64,000 nt of DNA from CAIYTF01 sp963664845. GTDB lineage: Bacteria > Bacteroidota > Ignavibacteria > Ignavibacteriales > Ignavibacteriaceae. Positions within the stretch are counted from its first letter, which is position 1. Every line of letters begins with the position of its first letter. Below are positions 54,115-63,850 of this stretch, piece by piece. The translations under genes were made by a program, and so were the position numbers. The stretch is from contig OY761615.1 in the NCBI GenBank assembly GCA_963664845.1, forward strand, positions 4,402,001 to 4,466,000, given 5' to 3'. The notes under the pieces were generated by a model. The model was not told the DNA's origin, searched no databases, and saw only the letters and a program-made list of their open reading frames with translations.

Positions 54115-56049
54115 CTATAAGTTAAAATCAAGATGTACGCCAAAATAGGCAGAAATTCCCGGAATTCCATACCCATAAACTTCTTCATACCGCTTATCTA
54201 GTAAATTGTTTATCCGGGTATAAAGTTCCGCAAAATTTGTCACCCGGTAAGATGCTGCAACATTAATGAGCTGATAGGCACCCAATTGCAACCGGCTGCC
54301 CGATGAAAAATTCTTATCGTCTTTTTTCCCAACATAAATCAGCTCAACATTACATTGTAAATCAGCGATAGGGGAATAATCAACCGTGAAAGCGGCTTTA
54401 TTTCGCGGTCTGCGGATAAGAACTTTGTCATAATCTGCGGGAACTGTTCCCTTGTCAATTGCATCAAGGTAAGTATAATTTGCACTTATGCCAAAGTTGT
54501 CAAACGGCGCAAACCTGATAAATGACTCAACCCCGTCAAAATTGGCTTTGTTAATGTTTATCGATTTGAACAATGCATCAGTTCCAAGCATGTCCTTGAG
54601 CCGGGAATGAAACCAGGTGACACCAATTGAAGCCTTCGAAACCGGGATCATCTGTTCAATTCCTACGTCAACGGAATTGCTTTGTTCGGGCTGGAGATCC
54701 TTATTTCCATAAACCGGGTCAAATAACTCAGTAAGTGAAGGCGCCTTGAAACCCTTTGAAAACAAAGCCTTGAGTTTGGTTCCTGTTGATTTGATAAACC
54801 ATACCGGCGCAATCTTATAGGTAAAAATGGAACCGAACTGGGAGTGATTGTCGTTTCTGGCACCCAATGTCAGAAAGACCGATCCGTCAACGCTCAGTTT
54901 ATATTGAATAAAATAACTGTTAATTATGGACTTACTGTCCGGAAGGATACTGTTCCACTCTCCCCAGGCGGAATTGGAGAGGAAAGTTGATGCGGCATCC
55001 TGCACTTCATATTCATATCCGGCTGTGGCACTCATTAATTCGTTTATGCGGAAGTTGATCTGGTAATCGATCTTTTCTCTCCGGCCATCATAAATGCTGG
55101 TTGAACTTGAAGCGTTATTGACTGAGAAGTCATACTTATATTTTCGTAAATTCCTGCCGAATGTTCCTCCCAGCTTCATATCCAACCCGATCTCTGTGAT
55201 TGAGTATATGCTTTGAAGCCGTGTTGCAAATTCTTCAAGATCAAACGTGTAGGTTGGATCATCACCAAACCGGCCGCCAAATTGGTCCATATCCGTTTTC
55301 GCCTTCGTAAATTTGCCGTTCAATGCAAACTGCAAGCTGGATAAGGGCGTATAGTCAAGCTTGCCTGCGAAAGTTGAATTTCTTGAGCCATCACGCTCGG
55401 AGTTTCCATAAGCAGTGGATGCAGAGGAAAATCCTTCGCTCTGTTCAGTTCCCGCTGAAATCATCATTCCAAGAGGGCCTGCTTTTTTGGCAAGACTTAT
55501 CCGGTTTGAAAACGTGTTGAATTTCCCGGCTTCCGAGGTGATGCTGATTGTGGGGGCTTCCTCTGCGGATTTTGTGATGATATTGATCACTCCGCCCATT
55601 GCTTCCGATCCATAGGATGCGCTTTGTGCTCCCCGAATGACCTCAATACGTTTGATTGAATTAACAGGGATATTGGCAAAATCTGTGATGTTTGCTGGAT
55701 CGCTCGTCATATTCTGTTGAATACCATCAATGATCACCAGAACGTGACCGGCATCCTGGCCGCGAAGCATAACCGTTGCCACCTGACCTGGCCCACCGAC
55801 CTGATAAAACTCGAGTCCGGGCACGGATTTCAGCACCTCATAAACGGAAACATTGGCCGATTTTTTTATGTCCGCATCAGTGATTACTGTTATCGAAGAA
55901 GCTGATTCACGCAGGGGAGCATTGACCCGGTCTGCCGATACAATAACGGTGTCGGGAAAATTGTAGGTGTCCGGCTTTTTGACCGTTTGGGGTTTCACGT
56001 TGTGTGCAATAATGAGAACAAGACTAAGAGCCAAAAAAAGATGTTTCAT
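54115..56049 (-). CDS. btuB: Vitamin B12-type TonB-dependent receptor (BtuB-like)
   Basis: A 644-residue receptor: signal peptide ('LFLALSLVLIIAHNVKPQ'), TonB-box-like 'PDTVIVSADRVNAPLRESAS', plug 'SVYEVLKSVPGLEFYQVGGP', 'VMLRGQDAGHVLVIIDGIQ', 'SYGSEAMGGVINIIT', and barrel ending 'GISAYFGVHLDFNL'. The plug pattern is that of BtuB. The assignment is strongly supported by the cobalamin riboswitch directly upstream. With DUF6580 it forms a two-gene B12 uptake operon. Confidence 0.92.
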   Translation of the reverse strand: MKHLFLALSLVLIIAHNVKPQTVKKPDTYNFPDTVIVSADRVNAPLRESASSITVITDADIKKSANVSVYEVLKSVPGLEFYQVGGPGQVATVMLRGQDAGHVLVIIDGIQQNMTSDPANITDFANIPVNSIKRIEVIRGAQSASYGSEAMGGVINIITKSAEEAPTISITSEAGKFNTFSNRISLAKKAGPLGMMISAGTEQSEGFSSASTAYGNSERDGSRNSTFAGKLDYTPLSSLQFALNGKFTKAKTDMDQFGGRFGDDPTYTFDLEEFATRLQSIYSITEIGLDMKLGGTFGRNLRKYKYDFSVNNASSSTSIYDGRREKIDYQINFRINELMSATAGYEYEVQDAASTFLSNSAWGEWNSILPDSKSIINSYFIQYKLSVDGSVFLTLGARNDNHSQFGSIFTYKIAPVWFIKSTGTKLKALFSKGFKAPSLTELFDPVYGNKDLQPEQSNSVDVGIEQMIPVSKASIGVTWFHSRLKDMLGTDALFKSININKANFDGVESFIRFAPFDNFGISANYTYLDAIDKGTVPADYDKVLIRRPRNKAAFTVDYSPIADLQCNVELIYVGKKDDKNFSSGSRLQLGAYQLINVAASYRVTNFAELYTRINNLLDKRYEEVYGYGIPGISAYFGVHLDFNL

Positions 56050-56154
56050 GAAGTTACTCCTATCGGATTAAGGGTTGTAACTTCGGGGGAAAAGGGAGAT
56101 GATAAAGCATAATTTATCATTATAACCTCACCCGCGAAGGTTGTGAATGTCTTT

Positions 56155-56305
56155 ATGGCAGGTCTCCTGACTTGAGCCTGCTACGCGCCTTCCCGTTGTT
56201 ATCAGTGGCTTTGTGCGTAGCATTTTTGAGCTCTTACAGTTGCGCGACAGTTCCGGATTCACACCGGATTCCCTATTCTCCCGGATTATTATTCCGGGCA
56301 CCGTA
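56155..56305 (-). promoter_or_regulatory. Cobalamin riboswitch
   Basis: Reading the minus strand, the order is GGTGCCC (56302-56296), GGGAATCCGGTGTGAATCCG, 'GGAACTGTCGCGCAACTGTA', GCCACTG (56209-56203), GGGAAGG (56194-56188) and GTCAGGAGACCTGCC (56171-56157), the full set of conserved elements of the AdoCbl (B12 box) riboswitch. It ends about 105 bases before the btuB ATG; the intervening AACCT...AGGTT hairpin (about 56126-56144) may be the expression platform. It should repress btuB and the DUF6580 gene when cobalamin is abundant. Confidence 0.95.
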
Positions 56306-56375
56306 AAGTTTTAATTGAAGTCCCAATATAAAAAATATTTTGGGTTTTGAAAAAACAGAAATGTGTCGGCCTGTT

Positions 56376-57305
56376 TTATTTCCCTTTGGAAATAAATCCT
56401 CTTGCTGCAAGCCAGCGTTTGCATATATCGGTCCAGCCTGCTTCAGTGCCGCCCTTTCCCAGACCAAAGCCATGTCCACCGCTTTGGAAAAGATGCAATT
56501 CTGCCGGCACGTTGCTTTTTCTCAGTGCCTCATAATAGAGGATGCTGTTCATAACGGAAACTGACTGATCGTCTCCGGCCTGGAAGACGAGGGTCGGGGG
56601 AGTGTTGTGCGAAACATTTTTTTCACAGGAGAAATACGTTATCATTTTTTCAGATGGGCTTTTCCCCAGCAAACGCTGACGCGATCCGCTATGGGCAATA
56701 TGTTCATCCATGGTAATTACGGGGTAGCCGAGTACGGTGAAATCAGGACGTGCGCTCACCGGGTCCGAGGCATAAACTGAATCTGCATAGTGAGTCGACA
56801 GGGATGCAGCCAGATGCCCGCCGGCTGAAAATCCCATGATGCCGATCTTGTGAGGATCAAGGTGCAATTCGCCTGCGCTTCTCCTGATAACCCGCATTGC
56901 TTCCTGTGCATCCTGTAATGGGCCAAATTCCTTTTTCTCCATAATGGAATCGTTGGGAAGACGGTATTTTAAAACGATGGCTGTAATTCCCAAACCATTT
57001 AACCATGTTGCGGTTGCAGAGCCTTCATTATCCATGGCAAGCCTTGTATAGCCTCCACCCGGAGCAATTATTATCGCGGCCCCGCTGGCCGTTTCAGCTG
57101 GCGCCTCATAAATTGCCAGCGTAGGAGTTACTACCCTATATATGCGTATCTGATTCTTCTCAAGGCGCAGTGTATCTTCGGTATAGGCGGAGTTCTCAAT
57201 AGCTCCGGGGATTATGCCCTTCCAAACCTGAATTATTTTTGTTTGCGGAAAAGCGGCTGCTACCACAAAAATTACAGAAAAAAGCAACAATTGCAGTTTG
57301 TTCAT
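56376..57305 (-). CDS. Secreted alpha/beta-hydrolase esterase (xylan/feruloyl esterase-like)
   Basis: A 309-residue exported α/β-hydrolase: signal peptide ('LLLFSVIFVVAAAFPQ'), oxyanion motif 'IIAPGGGYTRLAMDNEG', nucleophile 'GIMGFSAGGHLAASLS' (Ser160), acid 'VFQAGDDQSVSV' (Asp245) and 'FQSGGHGFGLG' (His278). This pattern is typical of BD-FAE/acetyl-xylan-type esterases (e.g. the Axe7A-like group) that remove acyl groups from polysaccharides. It ends 71 bases upstream of the B12 riboswitch on the same strand but is unrelated to it. Confidence 0.9.
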   Translation of the reverse strand: MNKLQLLLFSVIFVVAAAFPQTKIIQVWKGIIPGAIENSAYTEDTLRLEKNQIRIYRVVTPTLAIYEAPAETASGAAIIIAPGGGYTRLAMDNEGSATATWLNGLGITAIVLKYRLPNDSIMEKKEFGPLQDAQEAMRVIRRSAGELHLDPHKIGIMGFSAGGHLAASLSTHYADSVYASDPVSARPDFTVLGYPVITMDEHIAHSGSRQRLLGKSPSEKMITYFSCEKNVSHNTPPTLVFQAGDDQSVSVMNSILYYEALRKSNVPAELHLFQSGGHGFGLGKGGTEAGWTDICKRWLAARGFISKGK

Positions 57306-58754
57306 ATTATTTCCAAAATACCTGAAAGGTTATATAATCTGCGTGAATGCTTGTGAAGCGGTTCAGCGCTCTGAATAAGTCAGCATCACTCACTTTGGAA
57401 AAATACAAAATAGTGGGGGAATTGCATGAAGGCGAGAACATGAATCTCTCTTAGCTACTGTTATCCAATAGCATTTCTGGTTTCTTAAAATCGATATAAG
57501 ACCGACAAAAATAATGTAATATTACCGCATCCGGTCTACTAATCCATTTAATGTCATACCCGCGAAGGCGGGTATCCATAGCCATCCAATCCTTAGGCAA
57601 ATGGTTAGTCTGGCTGTAAGATTACGATATTGCAAATTTGGTGAATCTTTCAGTGCACGCAAAAATTTGTCATTCTGGGCAAATTTGCTCGTTGCCATTA
57701 TTTCGATTCTCTGGTTATCGCAACCATCCTGATTCTACAACTTCTCATTGTTTCCGGAGCTTCGCGCACAGCCGGCAGTTAACAATTTCTTAACAATATC
57801 ATAACATTGCTGTTACACAAAACATGCATCCCCGGGCTATATTTAAACATCGGTTTTGAATTGTTTATGTCGTTAATCATAATTAGTAAAAACTCAATAG
57901 GACAAAGCATCCATGAAAAAGATTCAATACAGATTTGCCTTTTTGGTCCAAAAAGTAAAACGCTTCATAGAAATATACAAATCCCTCGATACCTAGAAAT
58001 TTTCTCCGGACTTACGGGCATGTTGCAAAACTAAGACTAAGTCTTTGCGATCTCGCTTGCGCATAGGCGTCAACTTAACGAACACAATGGACGAATGTCA
58101 TTCCCGTGAAAATTGAGTGCAACGAAATCCCGTTTGCTTCGAGTGTCTTGGCTGGATAATCCCATTTCGAGCGGGACGCGTGTCCCGATCCTATCGGGGG
58201 GAATCTACTTTCCTCAAGCCCTGGAAAGCTTCGTCAACTAACCAGATTTTGCAATTCGCCTGTTTAATACATTACTCACAGAGCGGAAAATTAAAACATC
58301 CGCCAACAACTTGTTCTTACGACAGGTAGCTATTAGCGATTCTGTTAACAGGGTCTATTTACACTCTTTTAAGTGCCTATGCGTGTGAGGAGTAATCTCA
58401 TGATTCGCGCCTATTAAAAAAAGCTTTACAAAGCATAATTCTGCGCTGAATGCATTATGCAACAACCACTTACTTATGACGCAGACAGAATTATTCGAAG
58501 ATTGCATGCCATTGAGAAATTTTTAGTCTGCCGATATAAAAGAATGCTACGGGCCGAAGTGTAGCCTTAACAGGTGAAGGGGGGAGTGTATCGCAGTTAC
58601 CCAAAAGAACCTACATTGCCATGTAAGAATTAAATTACGATATAGCATAAATCGTAATTCCCTGTGGCCACAATCATTTCCTCCTGTATGACGGCCAGAA
58701 CGACCAATAGTCTTCTCCCAACCAGATGAATTGTATACAATTCAAAAAGCAAAA
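57306..58754. other. Long gene-free region with repeats
   Basis: About 1.45 kb with no convincing CDS; the short open frames look random. It holds a TACCCGC-GAAG-GCGGGTA hairpin (about 57557-57574) of the common GTCAT(A/T)CCCGCGAA repeat type, and the split second copy of the 48941-49080 repeat. No tRNA or phage gene is visible. Confidence 0.55.
58023..58469. repeat. Dispersed intergenic repeat, copy 2, split by ~330 bases
   Basis: 58023-58057 matches 48956-48990 and 58389-58469 matches 49001-49080, both about 80%. The 58058-58388 segment between them has no counterpart in copy 1, so either it was inserted here or deleted there. It contains GGCGTCAACTTAACG, a variant of which recurs near 59170. 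Confidence 0.5.
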
Positions 58755-59072
58755 TCACCCAAATTGAATTACTAAACCACCAATAACTATTATCGTCATT
58801 CCAATCCAAGTGGCAGTTGAGATGGACTCATTAAAAAAATACCTGCCAAACAATATGCTTATTACAACAAAGACTGCCACATAAACACCCAACAATCTTG
58901 AAAAATCCCATTTAACGGTGTTAACCATTATCCCGTAAATTCCCAAGATCACAAATCCTCCGGCAATAAACAAAAAGCCTGATCCGCGCATACCCTTCCG
59001 GATAAGTGCATCACCGCCCACTTCCAAAATGCCTGCAAGTATAAAGATCAGGAGCGTTTTTAAATTTCCCAT
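58755..59072 (-). CDS. Small multidrug-resistance-like (SMR/YnfA-type) membrane protein
   Basis: A 105-residue protein with four membrane segments: 'LLIFILAGILEVGGDALIRK' (Glu in TM1, as in EmrE-type proteins), 'FLFIAGGFVILGIYGIMV', 'GVYVAVFVVISILFGRYFF' and 'WIGMTIIVIGGLVIQFG'. Size and topology fit the SMR/YnfA class of dual-topology exporters or a half-size DMT transporter. ATG 59072 chosen; the frame extends 7 codons upstream without support. Substrate unknown. Confidence 0.8.
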   Translation of the reverse strand: MGNLKTLLIFILAGILEVGGDALIRKGMRGSGFLFIAGGFVILGIYGIMVNTVKWDFSRLLGVYVAVFVVISILFGRYFFNESISTATWIGMTIIVIGGLVIQFG

Positions 59073-59912
59073 ATGGTAAATCCTGTTAAACATTAAATAT
59101 ATATATCCCTTCTATAAATAGGAAAAGTTGTGATTTGGTTCCACGAAAAAATTATTTATTTCCGTATGCAAATAGGCATCAACTTAACAGCGATATTTTC
59201 GCATAATGACAGGGGCTTTTCCCTTTCGAATTTCTTAATCATACATTGTTTTTGGCTGCTAATCATAATGCTATTCTATACCTCTGTCCGCTGAGTATAC
59301 TTCGTTCGAAGTCCGGGAGGTGGGTGTCTCAAACTACATTAAGCGTAGAATTCCGCCCACAAATCTCCGTATACACGTTAACTCGCCACAAACCCGTCAG
59401 GGTTTGCTGGTCGGCAGCTTCATGTTTTTCTGTGGCCCTTTGCTGAATGCCATTGCTGCCAATAGTAAACCTGCCAGGATGTCGCAAATCAGTAGTAACA
59501 GCATGTAAATCGCATTGAAAATGCGCCATGCCCCAAACCCGTCAGGGTTTGCACATTGGTTGCATCTGTGCGTGCGCTCTAAAAACATATAACCATGTAA
59601 AATGGTTTACTGCACCTCTCATGAAGGCAAATTCACCTCTTCATGTAATTGGCCATGGCCTTTACGAAATCTTTATGGTTCCGGCCACGATATTTATGGT
59701 TCCTTAATTGTCCCGTGGTCTCATTGGAAGTAAATTAGCGGAGAAAAATAACAATGCTTTGAGACCATAGTATGACAATATTCAAACCTCAATTGGAAAT
59801 CAGCAAGCTGTTCTTGTCCCGCCTCTGTCATCTGTTGAAACCAGCCCAATCCGGCGGGACTGTATGGACATTAGCATTAATAAAAACTCATCGGAATTAA
59901 AGTGAGGAAACA
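59073..59912. other. Gene-free region with small direct repeats
   Basis: About 840 bases without a convincing CDS. Two copies of the 18-base repeat CAAACCCGTCAGGGTTTG lie at 59389-59406 and 59534-59551, and TTTATGGTTCC occurs twice near 59670-59700. The promoter of the porin operon should be near its right end. Confidence 0.5.
59389..59551. repeat. Direct pair of CAAACCCGTCAGGGTTTG palindromic repeats
   Basis: Identical 18-base copies at 59389-59406 and 59534-59551, each itself an inverted repeat (AAACCC/GGGTTT). This motif type is common between genes in this group of bacteria. Confidence 0.75.
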
Positions 59913-60038
59913 ATGATGTACATTAATATTGCTATTATAATTTGTATTATTGTTTGGTTGATTGCCGACCTGACAAAACCAGGGAGATCCCGGGAACGGA
60001 AAGAAAAATCAATTCAAAAAAATACTAAGGAAAAATGA
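59913..60038 (+). CDS. 41-residue single-pass membrane peptide coupled to the porin
   Basis: A short gene: one hydrophobic segment ('MMYINIAIIICIIVWLIADL') followed by a basic tail ('TKPGRSRERKEKSIQKNTKEK'). GTGAGG lies 6 bases before the ATG. Its TGA (60036-60038) overlaps the ATG of the porin gene (ATGA), which argues strongly that it is translated. Its form resembles small single-pass accessory peptides such as KdpF, but no kdp genes are here and I cannot name it. Confidence 0.7.
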   Translation: MMYINIAIIICIIVWLIADLTKPGRSRERKEKSIQKNTKEK

Positions 60039-61312
60039 GAATGTGTAAATACATTTTTATCGTCGTGGTTTGGACGTTCGCAATTACATCCCTGCAAGCC
60101 GAGAAATTTTCTTCCATTGCACCATTCGATACACTCCCTGCACCGGCTGATCTGCCTCCATCAACTCCGTTGATGAACATTCTGGAGAATGCAGGCGTGT
60201 CAGGATTTTTTAAGGACTCAGGTATCAGTATTTTTGGCTATGCCGAAGCCGGATATATGCACGATGCCACTGCTCAGGGCAAACATGACGGCCCAACTTT
60301 CATCGGGTTTAACAGCTTCAAAGACGAGTTGATTTTTGATAAGATCAGTTTGAATGTCGAAAGGACTGTTGATCCGTCTGCCAAAAAACTCGACATGGGC
60401 TTTCGTCTTGAAGGTATTTATGGCGCTGACGCTGCTTTCATCCATGCAAACGGGTTAGGGGATTTGCAGCATGGACGCGAACAGACAGATCTTCTCCAGG
60501 CCTATCTTGATTTCTCGCTGCCGGGTTTGCCGGTAAAAATACGCTTGGGTAAATGGTTGGGGCTTGCAGGCTTTGAACATTTCAGCGCGAATATTTACGG
60601 CGCGTTTGGCAGTCCGGCGCGGGGGCACTATTCTTACAGTTATCAGTTCCTCTTTGCCGAAGCAGGCACTCAGACAGGTGCACTTGCAACCTGGGTAATT
60701 AACCCTCAATGGACAATTGATGCCGGTATGACCAGAGGATGGAATCAGTCCACCAGAGATGCAAACAATATGCTGGATTTCCTCAGCCGGATTGTATTCA
60801 CCCCGACGGAGAGTACCACAGTTTCGTTAGTTATAACTGCAGGACCTGAATTTCCTTCGGGTTTCGGACCTGATCTTCCCTCCGGAGACAATACGAATTC
60901 ATGGACAGCCCTGGATTTGTTACTGACGCAAAAAGTTTCGGACGATCTGCTGCTCGGTTTATGTTTAGATTACGTGACCGCTCCCCAGATTCCGGCATCT
61001 TCCATCGGTTCTCCAAAGTGGGGTGGCGCTGCCGGATACCTTAGCTATACAATAAATAAAAATGTTACACTAAATTCACGTCTGGAAGCGTATTCAGATG
61101 CTGCGGGAGGTTTCTCTGCCGGGGCACCCCAAAGTGCTAACTTCTATGAAGCAACTCTGAGCTTTGCTGTAAAACCTTTGCCGGGGGGCTATACGCTCTC
61201 GCACCTGTTGCTTCGTCCTGAAATCCGCTACGATCTTTCTGATCAACCGCTTTACGGCGCCGGCGACAAGAACCAGTTGACCTTTAGTATTGATGCACTT
61301 TTTACCTTTTGA
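60035..61312 (+). CDS. Outer-membrane porin, OmpL-like beta-barrel (BBP2)
   Basis: A 425-residue barrel with a signal peptide ('YIFIVVVWTFAITSLQAE'). After a proline-rich linker it reads 'SIFGYAEAGYMHDAT', 'LDMGFRLEGIYGADAAFI', 'LLQAYLDFSLPGLPVKIRLG' and alternating strands to 'NQLTFSIDALFTF', with a terminal Phe. This is the OmpL-like (bbp2) putative porin type. In Bacteroidota such porins are sometimes beside Kdp K+-transport genes; none is present. It overlaps the 41-residue peptide gene and is probably co-expressed. Confidence 0.88.
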   Translation: MRMCKYIFIVVVWTFAITSLQAEKFSSIAPFDTLPAPADLPPSTPLMNILENAGVSGFFKDSGISIFGYAEAGYMHDATAQGKHDGPTFIGFNSFKDELIFDKISLNVERTVDPSAKKLDMGFRLEGIYGADAAFIHANGLGDLQHGREQTDLLQAYLDFSLPGLPVKIRLGKWLGLAGFEHFSANIYGAFGSPARGHYSYSYQFLFAEAGTQTGALATWVINPQWTIDAGMTRGWNQSTRDANNMLDFLSRIVFTPTESTTVSLVITAGPEFPSGFGPDLPSGDNTNSWTALDLLLTQKVSDDLLLGLCLDYVTAPQIPASSIGSPKWGGAAGYLSYTINKNVTLNSRLEAYSDAAGGFSAGAPQSANFYEATLSFAVKPLPGGYTLSHLLLRPEIRYDLSDQPLYGAGDKNQLTFSIDALFTF

Positions 61313-61525
61313 CGATTAAGAATCAGCATCTGGTGACTTGCTAAATTCTTCCGTTTTCTTCTGAAACAGGACAAGCCTCCGGCAGCAATGATCCGGCCGG
61401 GGCTTTACTGTGCACGATATGCTGTTAAGTTCGTTTTTCTCTTTCACAAAACTGTTTTTTTGCTTATTCGTTCATCTTGCTGGTTGTCTCGGGTGTTTTA
61501 TGGGTTTTGTTTTTCATTTATCAGC

Positions 61526-63826
61526 TTACCCCGTTGCTGTTTTGAATGTTAGCGTGAACGTGGTTCCCTGATTTTTTACACTGTCAACCTGCAAAGAAAT
61601 CGCATTTACTTTGCAAAACTCCTGTATTAATGCCAGCCCCAGCCCATTCCCTTCATAAGGCCGGTTTAAACTTTGATCTTCTTGCGTGAAGGGATTAAAA
61701 ATATTCCGCAGGAATTCCTCGGTCATGCCAATGCCTGTGTCGCTTACGGTAAGCACAATGTTCTGAGCAGTCTTTGCCACTCTTACAGAGACCTCGCCTG
61801 TCTGCGTGTATTTAAATGCATTGTCAAGCAAGTGGGTTACAATTTGTTGCAGCGAATATTCATCGGCTTTAACCCATAGCGCTTCATCTACAGTAATAAG
61901 ATTGAAGAGGATGGAGCTGTTCCGGGAAAGCTTGTCACCCGTCTTTGATAAAAAGGGGATAAGTTCATCCTGAAGGTTTAGTAACCTCATGTTCATTTCA
62001 TAGGAGCCGCTTTTCAATTCAGACATAAGCAGAATAGACTCTATCGTCCTTATGATCCTCGCTGAACCCGCCTTCATACTGTCGAAAAATTTTTTCAGTT
62101 CCTGGTCCGCGGAAGTTAATAGTTCATCTTCCAAGATGCTGGCTGCACCGTTAATGATGTTCAGTGGGGTCCGGATTTCATGCGACATCTGGTTCAGGAA
62201 CTCGGACTTTAATTTGGCTGCCACTTCTGCCTTGTTTTTGGCAACGATCAATTCCTCTATCATTTTCTTCCGGTCTGTAATATCTTCCTTTATGATAAGA
62301 TAGTTCGTAATGTTTCTTTCATCGTCAACCAGCGGGGACACAGTCGCATATTCCCATATGTGTTCTCCGTTCTTTTTCGTATTCCGGATCTCGCCTTTCC
62401 ATGCATTACCCAGTCGGAGCGAGGCTAGAATATTGTGCTCAGCTTCGGCGGGGAGCAATCCTTCACTAAAGAGGGTCAGTCTTGAACTTTTAATTTCGTC
62501 TGTCGGATAGCCGGTGATCTCCGAAACTTTTGGATTAATATATTCAAGAGTGAATGCAGGATCGGTAATTATTATGGAAATCGGGCTTTGTTCAACCGAT
62601 TGGGACAGTTTCCGGTTTTCTTTTTCGAGGAGCTGTTTGTTTTTCCATTCCAGAACAAGCTGATTGAAGTTGCTTATCAGATCCTGTATCTCATCCCGGG
62701 TAGTGATCTCCAGCTTGTAATCAAGATTTCCGCTACGGATGATCTGTGTGCCTTTTATAAGCTGCTTGATTGGTCTCAGGAATAGCCTGGCTGTCCAATA
62801 TCCCAGGAAAAGCGAGAGCAATCCAAAACTGATTATCAGTATAATGAACAATGTTTTTAATTTCTCAAGGGCAGGCATAACCACTTTGGCGGAAACATCG
62901 TCCACAATAAAATATTTATCCGTACGTGCCTTGCTTCCTGAAAAGATTGGAGAATACTGAATGATACGTCCCTGGTAATAAAGCGTTGTATCAGGTTTGT
63001 CACTCAAAATATTAAGTGCAATCTCTTTTGAGTAGTCATGAAAAATATTCTCATCACTCCTGTTGGTGAAGAGTGAATTCCAGTTGTTCTTTTTCTCCGA
63101 GTGAAATATATAAAATCCCTCCCCGTTGACGATGAATATTTTCTTTGAAGGCGTGTTGTCCGCCGGTACTAATAGTTCAAATAGGTTTTCCGCGCGTATA
63201 TTGACTGTCACTATCGCAACAACCTGTTCGGACTTATTGTAGATGGGGAGGATAAAATCAACAATGGGTAAAAAGTTTCCGGTGCTTGGGCTCTTGATCT
63301 CAGCCGGAGAGAGGAAAATCTCGCCGGGATTCAACTCACTTACTGCATGTGTATAATAATTCTTTGGCGATTTTGAAAGCTGCTCTTTGGGAACGATTTC
63401 GGCTTTCCGGTTATCGTTAAGAACAGACAGAATCTCTTTTCCTCGTTTATTCAGCAGGCTTGCTTTCAGATAAAAATTATTCTCTGTTACAATATTAAGG
63501 AATTCTTTCTCAGCATTGCTCTGGGACTCGCTGCTGATTGTCGCGTTATCATCCAGGTTCGCTAGCAATTTTTTTAACTCGGTTGATTTCATTACAAGGG
63601 TGATTTCACTCTCAATCTTCGTCAGAAAAAGCGTGGTCCTGGACTTCAATCCCTTTATTTCGCTCTGCATATCCCTGATGTTCTCAGATTGCTTAACGTC
63701 AATTTGCTGCTGGACGGTATATATGCTAAGAAGGATCAGCGGCACCGATGAAAGCAGGACGAAGATAAACGTAAGTTTACCTTGTATTCCGAGTGCAGGT
63801 AACAAACCTTTGATGGGGTTTTTCAT
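61526..63826 (-). CDS. Cache-HAMP-PAS sensor histidine kinase
   Basis: A 766-residue membrane kinase: TM1 (about 17-38), a periplasmic Cache-type sensor (about 40-315, 'AIVTVNIRAENLFELL'), TM2 (about 325-348), HAMP ('LFLRPIKQLIKGTQIIRSGN', about 348-400), PAS (about 405-515, 'DITDRKK'), HisKA 'FLNQMSHEIRTPLNIINGA' (His549) and HATPase_c ('LLDNAFKYTQ', 'DTGIGM', 'EGNGLGLALIQEFCK'). It lies 24 bases downstream of the partial gene at the window edge on the same strand. No response regulator is nearby. Confidence 0.93.
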   Translation of the reverse strand: MKNPIKGLLPALGIQGKLTFIFVLLSSVPLILLSIYTVQQQIDVKQSENIRDMQSEIKGLKSRTTLFLTKIESEITLVMKSTELKKLLANLDDNATISSESQSNAEKEFLNIVTENNFYLKASLLNKRGKEILSVLNDNRKAEIVPKEQLSKSPKNYYTHAVSELNPGEIFLSPAEIKSPSTGNFLPIVDFILPIYNKSEQVVAIVTVNIRAENLFELLVPADNTPSKKIFIVNGEGFYIFHSEKKNNWNSLFTNRSDENIFHDYSKEIALNILSDKPDTTLYYQGRIIQYSPIFSGSKARTDKYFIVDDVSAKVVMPALEKLKTLFIILIISFGLLSLFLGYWTARLFLRPIKQLIKGTQIIRSGNLDYKLEITTRDEIQDLISNFNQLVLEWKNKQLLEKENRKLSQSVEQSPISIIITDPAFTLEYINPKVSEITGYPTDEIKSSRLTLFSEGLLPAEAEHNILASLRLGNAWKGEIRNTKKNGEHIWEYATVSPLVDDERNITNYLIIKEDITDRKKMIEELIVAKNKAEVAAKLKSEFLNQMSHEIRTPLNIINGAASILEDELLTSADQELKKFFDSMKAGSARIIRTIESILLMSELKSGSYEMNMRLLNLQDELIPFLSKTGDKLSRNSSILFNLITVDEALWVKADEYSLQQIVTHLLDNAFKYTQTGEVSVRVAKTAQNIVLTVSDTGIGMTEEFLRNIFNPFTQEDQSLNRPYEGNGLGLALIQEFCKVNAISLQVDSVKNQGTTFTLTFKTATG

Positions 63827-63850
63827 ACGGTTAACTGTAATGCCCTGATT

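Noticed and set aside
57306..58754. Prophage or integron in the long gene-free region
   Set aside because: No integrase, attachment site, tRNA or phage-like gene is visible; only dispersed hairpin repeats.
61371..61405. Terminator between the porin and the kinase
   Set aside because: An imperfect AAGCC-CCGG/CCGGGGCTT pairing without a T-run; too weak to call.
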